Assembly (NCBI GenBank): GCA_052034085.1
Contig: JBPOJA010000006.1
Span: forward strand, 11,533-75,532
Origin: UBA1426 sp052034085
Lineage (GTDB): Bacteria; Bacillota; Clostridia; Peptostreptococcales; Anaerovoracaceae
Direction: 5' to 3'
DNA length: 64,000 nt
In this document: piece by piece, positions 1 to 9,800 of the stretch
Layout: the number at the start of each line of letters is the position of its first letter
Position numbering within the stretch: the first letter of the stretch is position 1
Position numbers and translations under genes: made by a program
Notes under the pieces: generated by a model
Told to the model about the DNA's origin: nothing
Seen by the model: only the letters and a program-made list of their open reading frames with translations
The model's database searches: none

Positions 1-2108
1 CATCTCTCTCCGATGCGGAAGTAGAACATGATGATAAGCACAGCAAATACTACTATTTCCGCTATCCGGGGGCAGATGGAAGTGAGGGTATTGTAGTTGC
101 AACATCCAGGCCTGAAACCATGTTCGGTGACGTGGCCATTGCAGTCCATCCGGATGACAAACGCTATAGACATCTCATAGGCAAAGAGGTGCTTCTGCCC
201 ATAGTGGGTAAGGTTCTGCCCATAATTGCCGATGATTTTCCCGACCCGGAAAAAGGAACGGGAGCTGTTAAAATTACTCCGGCTCATGATCCAAACGACT
301 TTGAAGTTGGCATGAGGCACGGTCTTCCCCAGCCGGTCTGCATAGATGAAGAGGCTAAAATGACAGCCCTGGCGGGGAAATATGAGGGCATGGACAGGTA
401 TGAGTGCCGTGAAGCCTGGGTCAAAGAACTGACCGAAGGCGGTTTTTTGGAAAGGATTGAGGATATGGTAATTCCTGTCGGAGAATGCTACCGCTGTTCC
501 ACGGCTGTTGAGCCCATGCTTTCACTCCAGTGGTTTGTGGCCATGAAAGAACTGGCCAAACCGGCCATTGAAGTCGCCTTAAAGGGAGAACTGCAGCATG
601 TGCCTCAGCGTTTTGAGAAGATTTATCTGCACTGGCTGGAAGAAATCAGGGACTGGTGCATTTCAAGACAGCTGTGGTGGGGCCACAGAATTCCCGCATA
701 CTACTGCGATGACTGTGATGAACTGATGGTTGCAAGAACAAAGCCGGAAAAGTGCACAAAATGCGGGTCCACAAACATAAGACAGGATGAGGATGTACTG
801 GATACCTGGTTCAGTTCCGCCCTATGGCCCTTTTCAACTCTGGGCTGGCCTGAGGATACTCCCGATATGGAAAGGTTTTTTCCCACGGATGTCCTGGTGA
901 CAGGCTATGACATCATATTTTTCTGGGTTGTTCGCATGGTCTTTTCATCCCTGGCCATGACAGGAAAATCTCCCTTCCACACGGTATATATACATGGCCT
1001 GGTAAAAGACGGAGAGGGCAGGAAGATGTCAAAATCCCTGGGCAACGGCGTGGATCCCCTTGAAATCATAGAGCAGTACGGGGCTGACGCCCTGAGATTT
1101 ATGCTGCTTACCGGCATCAGCCCCGGCAACGATATCAGGTTCAGAATGGACAGGCTGGAATCATGCAGAAATTTCGCCAATAAACTGTGGAACGCTTCCC
1201 GTTTCGTAATAATGAATCTGGAAGACGAAGAGTCATACAGCTTCAACTTCAACGATATTAAGAATTTACTTAAAGATGAGGATAAATGGATACTGCACAG
1301 GCTGAATCTTACCGTTAAAGAGGCAACAGAACATATGGAAGCCTATGATATTGCCCTGGCTGGCCAGAAGATTCAGGACTTTATCTGGGATGAATACTGC
1401 GACTGGTATATAGAAATGGTGAAATCCAGGCTTTACGGAAGCGATGAAAGGGACAAAAGGACAGCCCGGACCATCCTGGTCAAAGTATTAAAAGATATGC
1501 TGGCTCTTCTGCATCCTTTTATGCCTTTTATTACAGAGGAAATCTGGGGCTTCCTGCCGGGCAACGAAAAAATGCTTATTGTTTCCGAATGGCCTCAGTA
1601 CGACAAAGAAATGGTTTTCACCGACGAAAGTGGCAGGATGAAGCTATATATGGATGCCATAAGGAGCATTAGAAATATCAGGGCGGAAGCGGGAGCTTTG
1701 CCAAGCAAGAAGTTTAAAGCGATTATTTTAGCCGATCAGGGCAGGAAAAACACTCTTGAGGAAGGCGAAAAATATCTGCTCGAGCTTGCAAACCTGACGG
1801 CAGTGGATTTCATAAGCAATAAAGATCAGATCCCAAAGGATGTAATGTCGGCGGTAATAGACGGTGCAGAAATCTTCATCCCCCAGGATGAGCTTCTGGA
1901 TTATGAGGCAGAGCTTGAGCGGCTGAAAAAGGAGGAGCAGAAGCTTGAAGGTGACCTGGCCAGATATTCGGGGAAACTAAACAATCCCAACTTTGTTGAG
2001 AAGGCAAAGCCTGAAGTGGTAACTGCTGAAAGGGAAAAACAGTCCAGAACAGAAGAAATGCTGAAAAAAGTAAGAGACCGCATAAATGAATTACAAAGAA
2101 GTCATTGA
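1..2108 (+). CDS. valS: Valine--tRNA ligase (5' end missing)
   Basis: Class I aminoacyl-tRNA synthetase that charges tRNA-Val. The reading frame is open from base 3, upstream of the first ATG at 120, and those extra codons match the family (TSRPETMFGD in the CP1 editing domain), so the gene begins before the window and the HIGH motif is not visible. Visible parts are the end of the editing domain, two Cys pairs (around 710-770) of zinc-knuckle type, the KMSKS loop at 1023-1037, the anticodon-binding helical domain, and the C-terminal coiled-coil arm (about 1880-2100) typical of ValRS. The stop lies 23 nt inside the next gene, folC, an unusually long overlap that suggests translational coupling. 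Confidence 0.97.
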   Translation, partial: SLSDAEVEHDDKHSKYYYFRYPGADGSEGIVVATSRPETMFGDVAIAVHPDDKRYRHLIGKEVLLPIVGKVLPIIADDFPDPEKGTGAVKITPAHDPNDFEVGMRHGLPQPVCIDEEAKMTALAGKYEGMDRYECREAWVKELTEGGFLERIEDMVIPVGECYRCSTAVEPMLSLQWFVAMKELAKPAIEVALKGELQHVPQRFEKIYLHWLEEIRDWCISRQLWWGHRIPAYYCDDCDELMVARTKPEKCTKCGSTNIRQDEDVLDTWFSSALWPFSTLGWPEDTPDMERFFPTDVLVTGYDIIFFWVVRMVFSSLAMTGKSPFHTVYIHGLVKDGEGRKMSKSLGNGVDPLEIIEQYGADALRFMLLTGISPGNDIRFRMDRLESCRNFANKLWNASRFVIMNLEDEESYSFNFNDIKNLLKDEDKWILHRLNLTVKEATEHMEAYDIALAGQKIQDFIWDEYCDWYIEMVKSRLYGSDERDKRTARTILVKVLKDMLALLHPFMPFITEEIWGFLPGNEKMLIVSEWPQYDKEMVFTDESGRMKLYMDAIRSIRNIRAEAGALPSKKFKAIILADQGRKNTLEEGEKYLLELANLTAVDFISNKDQIPKDVMSAVIDGAEIFIPQDELLDYEAELERLKKEEQKLEGDLARYSGKLNNPNFVEKAKPEVVTAEREKQSRTEEMLKKVRDRINELQRSH

Positions 2109-3396
2109 AAGGCTGAAAGATTCGCAGCAGCTGGGGAGCAGGCTGGGCCTTGACAGGATGAAAGCCCTGATGGACCTACTGGGGAATCCTCAGGATAAGC
2201 TTCAGATAATCCATGTGGGGGGAACCAATGGCAAGGGATCGGTCTGCACCTACCTGACAGAAATTCTGGCAGAAAACGGTTACAGTACAGGGACCTTCCT
2301 CTCGCCATACCTTGAAAGCCCTTTGGATTCCATTCTGCTTTCAGGGAAGGAAATTTCCGGGACTGAATTTGTTGAAGGTGCAGAAAAGGTTTTTGCAGCC
2401 GCCGACAAACTGGCCGCTGAAACAGGGGATATGGCCACTGAATTCGAACTGCTTGCCGCCATCGCTTTTACCGTTTTCGAAAGCCGGCCAGTTGATTTTG
2501 TCGTGCTTGAAGTAGGGCTTGGAGGAAGGGGCGATGCTACCAACATAATCAAGGCCCCTTTGCTTTCGGTAATCACTTCCGTTTCTATCGACCACAAAGG
2601 AATACTGGGCGACACAACGGAAAAAATCGGCCGGGAAAAAGCCGGGATTATCAAACAGGGCAGGCCTGTAATATCCAACGTCAGGGATGAGGCAGCCGCA
2701 AAAGTTATTAAAGCAAAGGCCGAAGAAATGAGCAGCCCTTTTTACGATGCCACGGTTTTCGAAGCATATGATATTGAAAGAGATATAAGGGGTTACAGCT
2801 TTGAAATAGACAAAAACGCTGTGGATGCCATCAGTGACGTCAGCTTTCATGTTAAGCTGGGAATGGCTGGGGATCATCAGGTTTCCAACGCAATCTGCGC
2901 TCTTTATACGATTAATATACTGGTCAGAATGGGTATAATCAGGGTGGACATAGAGGCACTGCTGAGAGGGCTGGCAAAAAGCAGGCAAAAAGGCCGCCTT
3001 GAGATTATCATGGAGAATCCTTTAATAATTGCCGATGGAGCTCACAATGCCGAAGGGGTAAAGGCTCTCAAAAAAGTGGTGGTGGAGCATTTCGCAGACA
3101 GTAAAATCCTCTTCGTCCTGGGCATGATTAAGGGAAAGGAAGCAGACCTTATGGTCAAGGAATTATGTCTGTCCAATGCCGCTATAGTGACCACGGAGCC
3201 GGAAAATTTCATGAGGTTTAAGGCTAAAGACCTTTGCAGAATAGTTCGCAGAGCCGGTTGTGAATGTGAAAGTCTCGGTCCTGTGGGGGAGGCTCTGAAA
3301 TACGTTGATAAGGTAAAAAACGATTACGATGTAGTTATTATAACCGGATCTTTGTATCTGGCCGGAAAGGTAAGGGGATATTTCCATGCTGGTTAA
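2086..3396 (+). CDS. folC: Bifunctional folylpolyglutamate synthase / dihydrofolate synthase
   Basis: Mur-ligase-like enzyme that joins glutamate to dihydropteroate and to folates in the cytoplasm. The 436 residues are family length. The P-loop GGTNGKGSV is near residue 45, the SIDHKGILG motif and the lysine-containing REKAGIIK segment follow, and DGAHN near residue 317 marks the C-terminal ligase domain. The start at 2086 gives the family N-terminus (NYKEVIERL then LGLDRMKALM) but lies inside valS; a later in-frame ATG would remove conserved residues. It overlaps the next gene by 11 nt, so valS, folC, the lipid kinase and the acetyltransferase form one transcription unit. Confidence 0.95.
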   Translation: MNYKEVIERLKDSQQLGSRLGLDRMKALMDLLGNPQDKLQIIHVGGTNGKGSVCTYLTEILAENGYSTGTFLSPYLESPLDSILLSGKEISGTEFVEGAEKVFAAADKLAAETGDMATEFELLAAIAFTVFESRPVDFVVLEVGLGGRGDATNIIKAPLLSVITSVSIDHKGILGDTTEKIGREKAGIIKQGRPVISNVRDEAAAKVIKAKAEEMSSPFYDATVFEAYDIERDIRGYSFEIDKNAVDAISDVSFHVKLGMAGDHQVSNAICALYTINILVRMGIIRVDIEALLRGLAKSRQKGRLEIIMENPLIIADGAHNAEGVKALKKVVVEHFADSKILFVLGMIKGKEADLMVKELCLSNAAIVTTEPENFMRFKAKDLCRIVRRAGCECESLGPVGEALKYVDKVKNDYDVVIITGSLYLAGKVRGYFHAG

Positions 3397-4303
3397 AGAA
3401 AAAGTTCTGCTGGTTTATAATCCGCACGCCGGTAACAGGCAGTTCGTCAACTACATGGACAGAGTGGTGAGGGCTTTTCAGAAGCAAAAAAAACAGATAA
3501 TACCCATCAGGCTTGACCGGTCCACGGCTTTGACTGATGCTTTCAGAACCGCAGAAAGAGAAAGGGTGGTTAAACTGATAATCGCCGGCGGTGACGGAAC
3601 CATCAATAATGTAGTGAATACCATGCTGGCCTGCGGGGTCAACCTGCCCATAGCCATTTTCCCCACCGGCACGGCTAACGATTTTGCCCATTACTATGAC
3701 ATACCAACAAACATTGATAAAATGATCCAGATTGCTGAGGGTGAAAACTACAGTTTCTCCGATCTGGGCCTTGTAAACGACAAATATTTTGTCAATGTGG
3801 CTGCCATGGGATTTCTGGTGGATGTGAGCCAGAAAACCGACCCTGACGCCAAGACAACATTAGGCGTAATGTCATATTACCTCAAGGGAGTCAGTGAAGT
3901 ACCCAATTTGAAGCCCATTACAATGAAGGTCGAAAGTAAAGAATATTCCGGCGTTGACAAAATATATTTCATGCTGGTGATGAATGGAAAGTCAGCGGGA
4001 GGCTTCAAGAGGGTGGCACCCACGGCAAGTTTAAGTGACGGACTTCTGGATGTGCTCATGTTCAGGGAGATGCCGCTGGTGGAACTGCCGGGGCTGCTTT
4101 TCAATTTCATGCAGGGCAATCATTCTGAGAACAAAAACGTGATTTTTTTCAGGACAAAGGAACTGCTTCTCGAGACTGATGAAGATATAGGAACAGATAT
4201 TGACGGTGAAAAGGGATGTAAATTTCCCTTAAAAATCACCTGTGTTCCAAAAGTGCTTGAAATTAATACCTTAAGAGAAAATATGGAGGGATCAAATTGG
4301 TAA
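3386..4303 (+). CDS. Diacylglycerol/lipid kinase family protein (YegS/DgkB-like)
   Basis: Soluble lipid kinase of the DAGK catalytic family, which phosphorylates diacylglycerol or a related lipid at the inner face of the membrane. The 305 residues contain the opening NPHAGNRQF motif, the nucleotide-binding GGDGTINNVV motif near residue 69, and PTGTANDFA, all in the family order. In Gram-positive bacteria DgkB recycles diacylglycerol released during lipoteichoic acid synthesis; whether that is the substrate here is inference. It starts 11 nt inside folC and ends 7 nt inside the acetyltransferase gene. Confidence 0.88.
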   Translation: MLVKEKVLLVYNPHAGNRQFVNYMDRVVRAFQKQKKQIIPIRLDRSTALTDAFRTAERERVVKLIIAGGDGTINNVVNTMLACGVNLPIAIFPTGTANDFAHYYDIPTNIDKMIQIAEGENYSFSDLGLVNDKYFVNVAAMGFLVDVSQKTDPDAKTTLGVMSYYLKGVSEVPNLKPITMKVESKEYSGVDKIYFMLVMNGKSAGGFKRVAPTASLSDGLLDVLMFREMPLVELPGLLFNFMQGNHSENKNVIFFRTKELLLETDEDIGTDIDGEKGCKFPLKITCVPKVLEINTLRENMEGSNW

Positions 4304-4743
4304 ACTATACTATTAGCGAAACAGACGAATACGACAGGCTGGTTGAAATGTTTATCCGCCATGACCTGGAATTTTCAATAGATGAGCCACTGCCCACAGA
4401 CCTGGTCAAATGCTGGAAGGCAGAAGATGAAAACGGCAAGCTTATTAGCGGCTGTGTTCTGGCAACAAGAGGCGGCGAATACATAATCGATGGCATAGCA
4501 ACAGAGCCTGAATACAGAAAAGAAAAAATTGCAGGAACCCTCTTGCAGCTGGCCTTGGATGAAGTAAAGGCCAGGGGCGGCAAGGAAGTCTATCTGGTGG
4601 CCAAGGCTCCGGGCTTTTTCAAAAAACACGGTTTTGTGGAAATCCCCGCCACTGACGTGCCCCTGCTTTTTGACTGCCTGTCATGTCCGCAGTTTCAGAA
4701 AACCTGCTTTCCCGAAACAATGAAGCTGATATTAGAAGAATAG
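4297..4743 (+). CDS. GNAT family N-acetyltransferase
   Basis: Acetyl-CoA-dependent N-acetyltransferase of 148 residues; the acceptor is unknown. The central segment (IDGIATEPEYRKEKIAGTLLQLAL) has the acetyl-CoA-binding R/Q-x-x-G/A shape, shown here as YRKEKIAGTLL. The C-terminal tail carries three cysteines (two in LSCPQFQKTC) resembling a small family of cysteine-tailed GNAT proteins. The start is a TTG at 4297, placed 6 nt after GGAGGG (4285-4290) and overlapping the preceding stop. It is the last gene before a strong terminator. Confidence 0.8.
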   Translation: MVNYTISETDEYDRLVEMFIRHDLEFSIDEPLPTDLVKCWKAEDENGKLISGCVLATRGGEYIIDGIATEPEYRKEKIAGTLLQLALDEVKARGGKEVYLVAKAPGFFKKHGFVEIPATDVPLLFDCLSCPQFQKTCFPETMKLILEE

Positions 4744-4766
4744 CAGGTTTCCCTGCTATTCTTTTA
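4737..4766 (+). terminator. Rho-independent terminator of the valS-folC operon
   Basis: A perfect 11-bp inverted repeat (AGAATAGCAGG at 4737-4747, CCTGCTATTCT at 4752-4762) with a 4-nt loop is followed by TTTTA. The left arm overlaps the last codons of the acetyltransferase. The right arm contains the stop codon of the convergent minus-strand gene, so the hairpin may serve both directions, although the minus-side T-run is poor. Confidence 0.85.
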
Positions 4767-5031
4767 TGGATTTAATTTTTTCCTCCATCTCGGCTATCGC
4801 CGCTTCGGCTTCCTCAATTATTGTGAAGAATTCTTTTCCGGGGATGTCTTCGGCTGACTTGTTGGCCTCGTAATAAATCTTGCCCAGCTCTATATGAGCC
4901 TGCTGGATTTTCTTTTCTTCTCCGGTAATATCAAGTTTCAGCTTGGCTATTTCAGCGGCCTCTTTAGCTTTGTCTGCCGCATCACTGGCGGCTTCACCTA
5001 TTTTTGTACCTAAGTTTTTAAGCAATGACAT
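4756..5031 (-). CDS. Small helical protein of unknown function
   Basis: A 91-residue, lysine/glutamate/alanine-rich protein that I do not recognise. Residues 1-30 (SLLKNLGTKIGEAASDAADK) would form an amphipathic helix. Residues 30-60 and 72-91 have heptad-like spacing consistent with a coiled coil or helical hairpin. There is no signal peptide, no membrane segment and no cysteine. The gene is well supported: an ATG preceded by GGGAGGTG (in the reverse complement), no long competing frame, and its own intergenic region shared with plsX. A role as a cytoplasmic or membrane-surface helical protein is only inference. Confidence 0.75.
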   Translation of the reverse strand: MSLLKNLGTKIGEAASDAADKAKEAAEIAKLKLDITGEEKKIQQAHIELGKIYYEANKSAEDIPGKEFFTIIEEAEAAIAEMEEKIKSIKE

Positions 5032-5133
5032 AATTTCACCTCCCCAATCTTCTTACTTGAATAATGACACTATTTATTATAAAAATCAACATTTTTAAGC
5101 ATATACTTCAGGCTGGTATCACAAGGTCTTTTG

Positions 5134-5142
5134 TGGTAGAAT
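5134..5142 (+). promoter_or_regulatory. Extended -10 promoter for plsX operon
   Basis: TGgTAGAAT fits an extended -10 element (TG at 5134-5135, hexamer TAGAAT at 5137-5142) 36 nt upstream of the plsX start. The -35 region (5114-5119) is poor, as expected for extended -10 promoters. No FapR-like palindrome was evident. Confidence 0.45.
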
Positions 5143-5177
5143 GATTCGTGTTTAAAACACCGGATAAGGAGAAAGAG

Positions 5178-6194
5178 ATGCGCATAATTATTGACGGCAT
5201 GGGAGGGGACAATGCCCCTGCAGCGATTGTGGAAGGTGCGGTAGATGCTGCCGCCTTTATCAGGCATGAGATAGTTCTGGTGGGGGATGAAGCCAGGCTT
5301 CGCAAGGAGCTGAAAAAACATAAATACAACAAGGACCAGATCAGCGTGGTTCATGCCGGGGATGTAATAAGCAATGAAGATACACCGGTAAGGGCAGTGA
5401 GAACCAAAACCGATTCTTCCATGGTCAAGGGTATTACCATGTTAAAGGAAGGCAATGGAGACCTCTTTATTTCTGCGGGAAATACCGGGGCCATTCTTGC
5501 CGGCGGTCTCTTTATACTTGGCAGGATTCAGGGAATTGACAGGCCTGCCCTGGCAGCGACATACCCCATGCTTAACAAAGGCGGTGTGGCCCTGCTTTTA
5601 GATTCGGGGGCCAATGTGGAGTGCAAGCCAAACAACCTTCTTGAGTTTGCCTACATGGGCAGCATATATATGGAAAAAGTCCTGGGGATTGAAAGCCCAA
5701 GAGTCGCATTAGTGAATGTCGGTGCAGAAGAATCAAAGGGCACAACTGTAGTTAAGTCCGCTTACGAGATGCTTAAAAAGACGGATTTGAACTTTGTGGG
5801 TAATATTGAGGCCAGGGATGTTCCTAAAGGCCAGTGCGATGTCATAGTATGCGACGGCTTTGTGGGGAATGTTATTTTGAAGTTGACGGAAGGGCTGGCC
5901 TGGACAATTCTTAAGCTTATAAAGGCGAAAATTACCCAGGGCCTGGCTTCCAAAATGGGTGCCCTGCTGCTTTCGGGGAAACTCAGCGAATTAAAGAATG
6001 AATTTGACTACTCGGAATACGGAGGAGCTCCAATCCTGGGTGTAAAAGGGGCTATGGTTAAAATGCATGGGTCATCCTCGGCAAATGCGGTGAAAAACAC
6101 AATTTTAAAGGGCATACCCTTTGCAGAGAACCAGGTGGTTCAGCTGATACAGGATTCGGTGCTGGATCTTGAGGAAGTGATAGTCAATGAATAA
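5178..6194 (+). CDS. plsX: Phosphate acyltransferase PlsX
   Basis: Converts acyl-ACP to acyl-phosphate, the first step of phosphatidic acid synthesis in most bacteria. The protein is 338 residues from the ATG at 5178, opening with the family signature RIIIDGMGGDNAP. A GTG 30 nt upstream is in frame, but the Shine-Dalgarno AAGGAG (5166-5171) lies 6 nt before 5178, so that start is preferred. It overlaps rnc by 8 nt. In many Bacillota plsX is followed by fabD, fabG and acpP; here rnc follows directly. Confidence 0.96.
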   Translation: MRIIIDGMGGDNAPAAIVEGAVDAAAFIRHEIVLVGDEARLRKELKKHKYNKDQISVVHAGDVISNEDTPVRAVRTKTDSSMVKGITMLKEGNGDLFISAGNTGAILAGGLFILGRIQGIDRPALAATYPMLNKGGVALLLDSGANVECKPNNLLEFAYMGSIYMEKVLGIESPRVALVNVGAEESKGTTVVKSAYEMLKKTDLNFVGNIEARDVPKGQCDVIVCDGFVGNVILKLTEGLAWTILKLIKAKITQGLASKMGALLLSGKLSELKNEFDYSEYGGAPILGVKGAMVKMHGSSSANAVKNTILKGIPFAENQVVQLIQDSVLDLEEVIVNE

Positions 6195-6876
6195 GGAAGC
6201 CCTGGAAAAAAGCATAGGTTATCATTTCGGGAATCCGGAATTGCTGCAGGAAGCCATGACACACGCATCGGCCGTATATGAAAATCCCGGCCGCTTTCCA
6301 AACAGCAATCAGCGGCTTGAATTTCTGGGCGATTCGGTTCTAAATCTGGCAGTAGGCAGTTATCTGTATACAATCAGGGGAAATTCCGGGGAAGGCAGCC
6401 TTTCAAAGCTGCGTTCCCTGGTGGTGTGTGAAAATTCACTTGCCGAAGTGGCCGGGGAATTCCATATTAACCGTTATCTGGAGATGGGTAAAAATGATGC
6501 TGCCATGGGGGTTGACCGAAATCCCTCAGTGATGGCCGATGCAATGGAAGCATTGATAGGTGCTATTTTTATTGACGGAGGATATGCCAGGGCCCAGGAG
6601 TTTGTTATGTTTGCTTTCGCTAAAGTGATTGAAAAGGCACTGGCAGGGGATATTTCCACAGACTACAAAACCAGAATTCAGGAAATTTTGCAAAAAGACG
6701 GAGAGGTAACCATAGAGTATACAATTGACAGGCAGGAAGGCCCTCCCCACGACAGAACATTTTACGCAAGCTTATGGTTTGCAGGAGAAAAGCTGGGAAC
6801 CGGGGCAGGCAAAACAAAAAAAGAAGCGGAACAAAGGGCGGCCAAAGCTGCTCTGGAGGTGAAGAGTGTACTTTAA
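6187..6876 (+). CDS. rnc: Ribonuclease III
   Basis: Double-strand-specific endoribonuclease that processes rRNA precursors and structured mRNAs. The catalytic signature QRLEFLGDSVLN begins near residue 42, and a second acidic site (DAMEALIGAIFIDGG) lies near residue 118. A dsRNA-binding domain fills about residues 155-225 and ends with the alanine-rich KTKKEAEQRAAKAAL helix. At 229 residues it is the usual length. It overlaps plsX by 8 nt and smc by 11 nt. Confidence 0.97.
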   Translation: MNKEALEKSIGYHFGNPELLQEAMTHASAVYENPGRFPNSNQRLEFLGDSVLNLAVGSYLYTIRGNSGEGSLSKLRSLVVCENSLAEVAGEFHINRYLEMGKNDAAMGVDRNPSVMADAMEALIGAIFIDGGYARAQEFVMFAFAKVIEKALAGDISTDYKTRIQEILQKDGEVTIEYTIDRQEGPPHDRTFYASLWFAGEKLGTGAGKTKKEAEQRAAKAALEVKSVL

Positions 6877-9800
6877 GAGAATCGACATTCAGGGTTTTAA
6901 ATCTTTTGCGGATCCTGTGAGCATAGACTTCCATGAAGGAATTACATGTATCGTAGGACCCAACGGCAGCGGCAAGAGCAATATATCAGATGCTGTGAGA
7001 TGGGTGCTGGGGGAACAGAGTGCGAAGCTGCTGAGAGGCGGCAAGATGGAGGAGGTAATCTTTGCCGGCACGGCCCACCATAAATCCAGGGGCATGGCTG
7101 AAGTGACTCTTGTGATAGACAACAGCAGAGGCATACTTCCCATAGATTATACTGAAGTGGCTATTACCCGCCGCATGTACAGGTCAGGGGAAAGCGGTTA
7201 TTTCATCAATCAGGTGCCCTGCAGGCTGAAAGATATACGCGAACTCATTATGGATACAGGTATTGGAGTTGACGGATATTCCATAATAGGCCAGGGAAGA
7301 ATTTCCGATATTTTGAGCGACAAGCCCGAAGCCAGAAGAGAGGTTTTCGAAGAAGCAGCCGGTATTGTGAAATACAGGAGCAAAAAAGAGGAGACTGAAA
7401 GAAAACTGGAGTCTTCCAGGGATAATCTCGAAAGAGTGGAAGATATTATCGGGGAAATCGAAGGGAGAATAGACGGCTTAAGGGAAGACTGCATCAGAGC
7501 CACCGAATACATTGAGCTGAGGGACAGGTTTAAAGAGCTTGAAATAAATATAACATTAAGGAACATCGAAGGCCTGGAACAGAGAAACGAAAAGCTTAAG
7601 GAAGATGTTGAAGGGACAGATCAGGCAATTGCAGACCACGAGCAGGACAAGGCCCGGCTCCAGGAGGAGCTGAACAAAAAGGAATCACGGCTTTCTGAAA
7701 TCGAAGAAAAAGCTGAAGATATGAGAAATCGCCTTCTGGCACTTGTTGAGGAAATCAACCGGCTTTCAAGCAAGGGCCGTCTTGATGAAGAAAGGCTGAC
7801 TTCTCTGGAAAGAGACAAAACAAGGATAAAGGAAGAGCTGGTGTCCCTGGAAGAAAGGCTGATTCGTGAACAGGCAAATGACACAGAAATCAGCAAGAGC
7901 CGGGAGGAGCTTTTCTCTGAGCTGAAGGGAATGAAAGCTCAGCTGGACGAGAAACAGGCAGAGATGGAAAAGCTGGAAAAAAGCTTTGATTTTCTGCTGT
8001 CTGAAATCGAGGACAAAAGGGACAGAATTTATGAAAGCCACAGAATCCTTGTGGAAAAGAAAAGTGAAGTAAAAAATGCCCGGAATCTGAAAATAGCCCT
8101 GGCTCACAGGCAGAATCAGCTGATACAGAGCAGGGAGGGAAGAGAGCAGAGTCAGACGGCTTTGACAGACAAGCAAAGGGCACTCAGGGAGGAACATGAT
8201 TTACGTGTTAAAGAATTGGATTCCCTGAAAGAAGAAATCGCAAAACTCCAAAAAAGTTATGAATCTGACAGAGAGCTGATTAAGGCATCAATCAAAGAGC
8301 TCGACAAAAAGCGCCTTCATGCAGGCCAGACAGGGGCAAGATTGAAGGTTATACTGGAAATGGAAGAGGCCTACCAGGGCTACAATGATGCCGTTAAGTT
8401 CATAATGAAATCCGGACAAAAGGGTATTCTGGGTGCAGTGGCGGATTTGATAAAAGTCCCTGCAGGCTACGAAAAAGCCATAGAAACTGCTCTGGGACCG
8501 GCTTTGCAAAATATTGTCTGCGAAAATGACGATGACGCAAAAGCCGCGGTGGCCTTGCTCAAAGACAAGAAGGCGGGGAGGCTGACCTTCCTGCCCCTGA
8601 TCAGCATTAAATCCGGAATCAGCCAGAATATTGCAGGGCTGAAAAACCATGAGGGGTTTATCGGTTCGGGAGTTGACTGTGTAAAATTTGATGCAAAATT
8701 TAAAGGCCCCGTAGAATATTTGCTGGGCAGGGTTGTGATTGTCGAAAATCTTGACCACGCTGTGAAACTATCCAAAACTTCAGAAGCAGCCGGCCTGCGC
8801 TTTGTCAGCCTGGAGGGCGAAGTTGTGAATGCTTCGGGAGCCATTACCGGCGGGGCCTTCAAAAGCAGGACTGCCGGGCTTTTGGAGCGGAAATCTGAGG
8901 CTGAAAGTCTTAAAAATGAACTTGCCGGACTGGAGGCGGAACTTAAGTCTGAAGAGGAACATATAGAAACAAGTGAAAAGCTGGCTCTGGAAAAGGCGGG
9001 TAGAATTGCCGATATGGATAATGCCATTAAAAAGGCGGAAATGGATCTGTTTACCGGCGAAAACAGGCTGAATGCCCTTGAAACCGAGATTTTCGCCATG
9101 GAAGGCCAGAGAAACAGGGAGGAAAATGAGCTTTCGGGCATTGAAAAAGAAATATCCCTGGCAGAAAAAAGCGAGGAAGACCTGGGAGACGAAATAGACT
9201 GCCTTGAAGCAGAGATAGCTGAGAACGATGACAGGCTTAAGGAAAATCAAGAGAAAAAAACCGGCCTTGAAAAAGAGCTGGAGGAAAGTCGCAGGCATTT
9301 ATCAGAAAGCAGGCTGGATGCTGCTAAAATAGAAAACCGCCTTGCCGGCATGGATGAAAGCCTTGCGAGGGTCAGGAGCTATATCAGCGAAAACGAAAAG
9401 GAAATTATTCTGCGCGAGGAAAATTTAAAAAGTATTGAAGAAGAAGCAAAAGCCCTTCTTTCCGGTGATGAGAACGTCGGGGAAATATTGCTTCAAAAAG
9501 AGGAAGAGAAAGAAAAAATCAACCTTGAACTGGCATCGCTTCTGGAAGAAAAAAATCAAACCGGGAGCCTTCTGGCTGAAAAACGGGCAAAGAAAGACAC
9601 CCTTGATGCCGGCATTGAAGATTTGCGGAGAAGCAAACATGAGGCCGAGCTTCGGCTGGCAAGAAATGAAACCCAGCTGGAGGGCTACAAAGAAAGGCTC
9701 TGGGAGGATTTTGAAATATCCTACATACAGGCCATAGATTTTAAGAAAAGCGATTTTGTCATGTCCAGGGCTCTCAAAGAAAGCAGGGAAACAAGAGATC

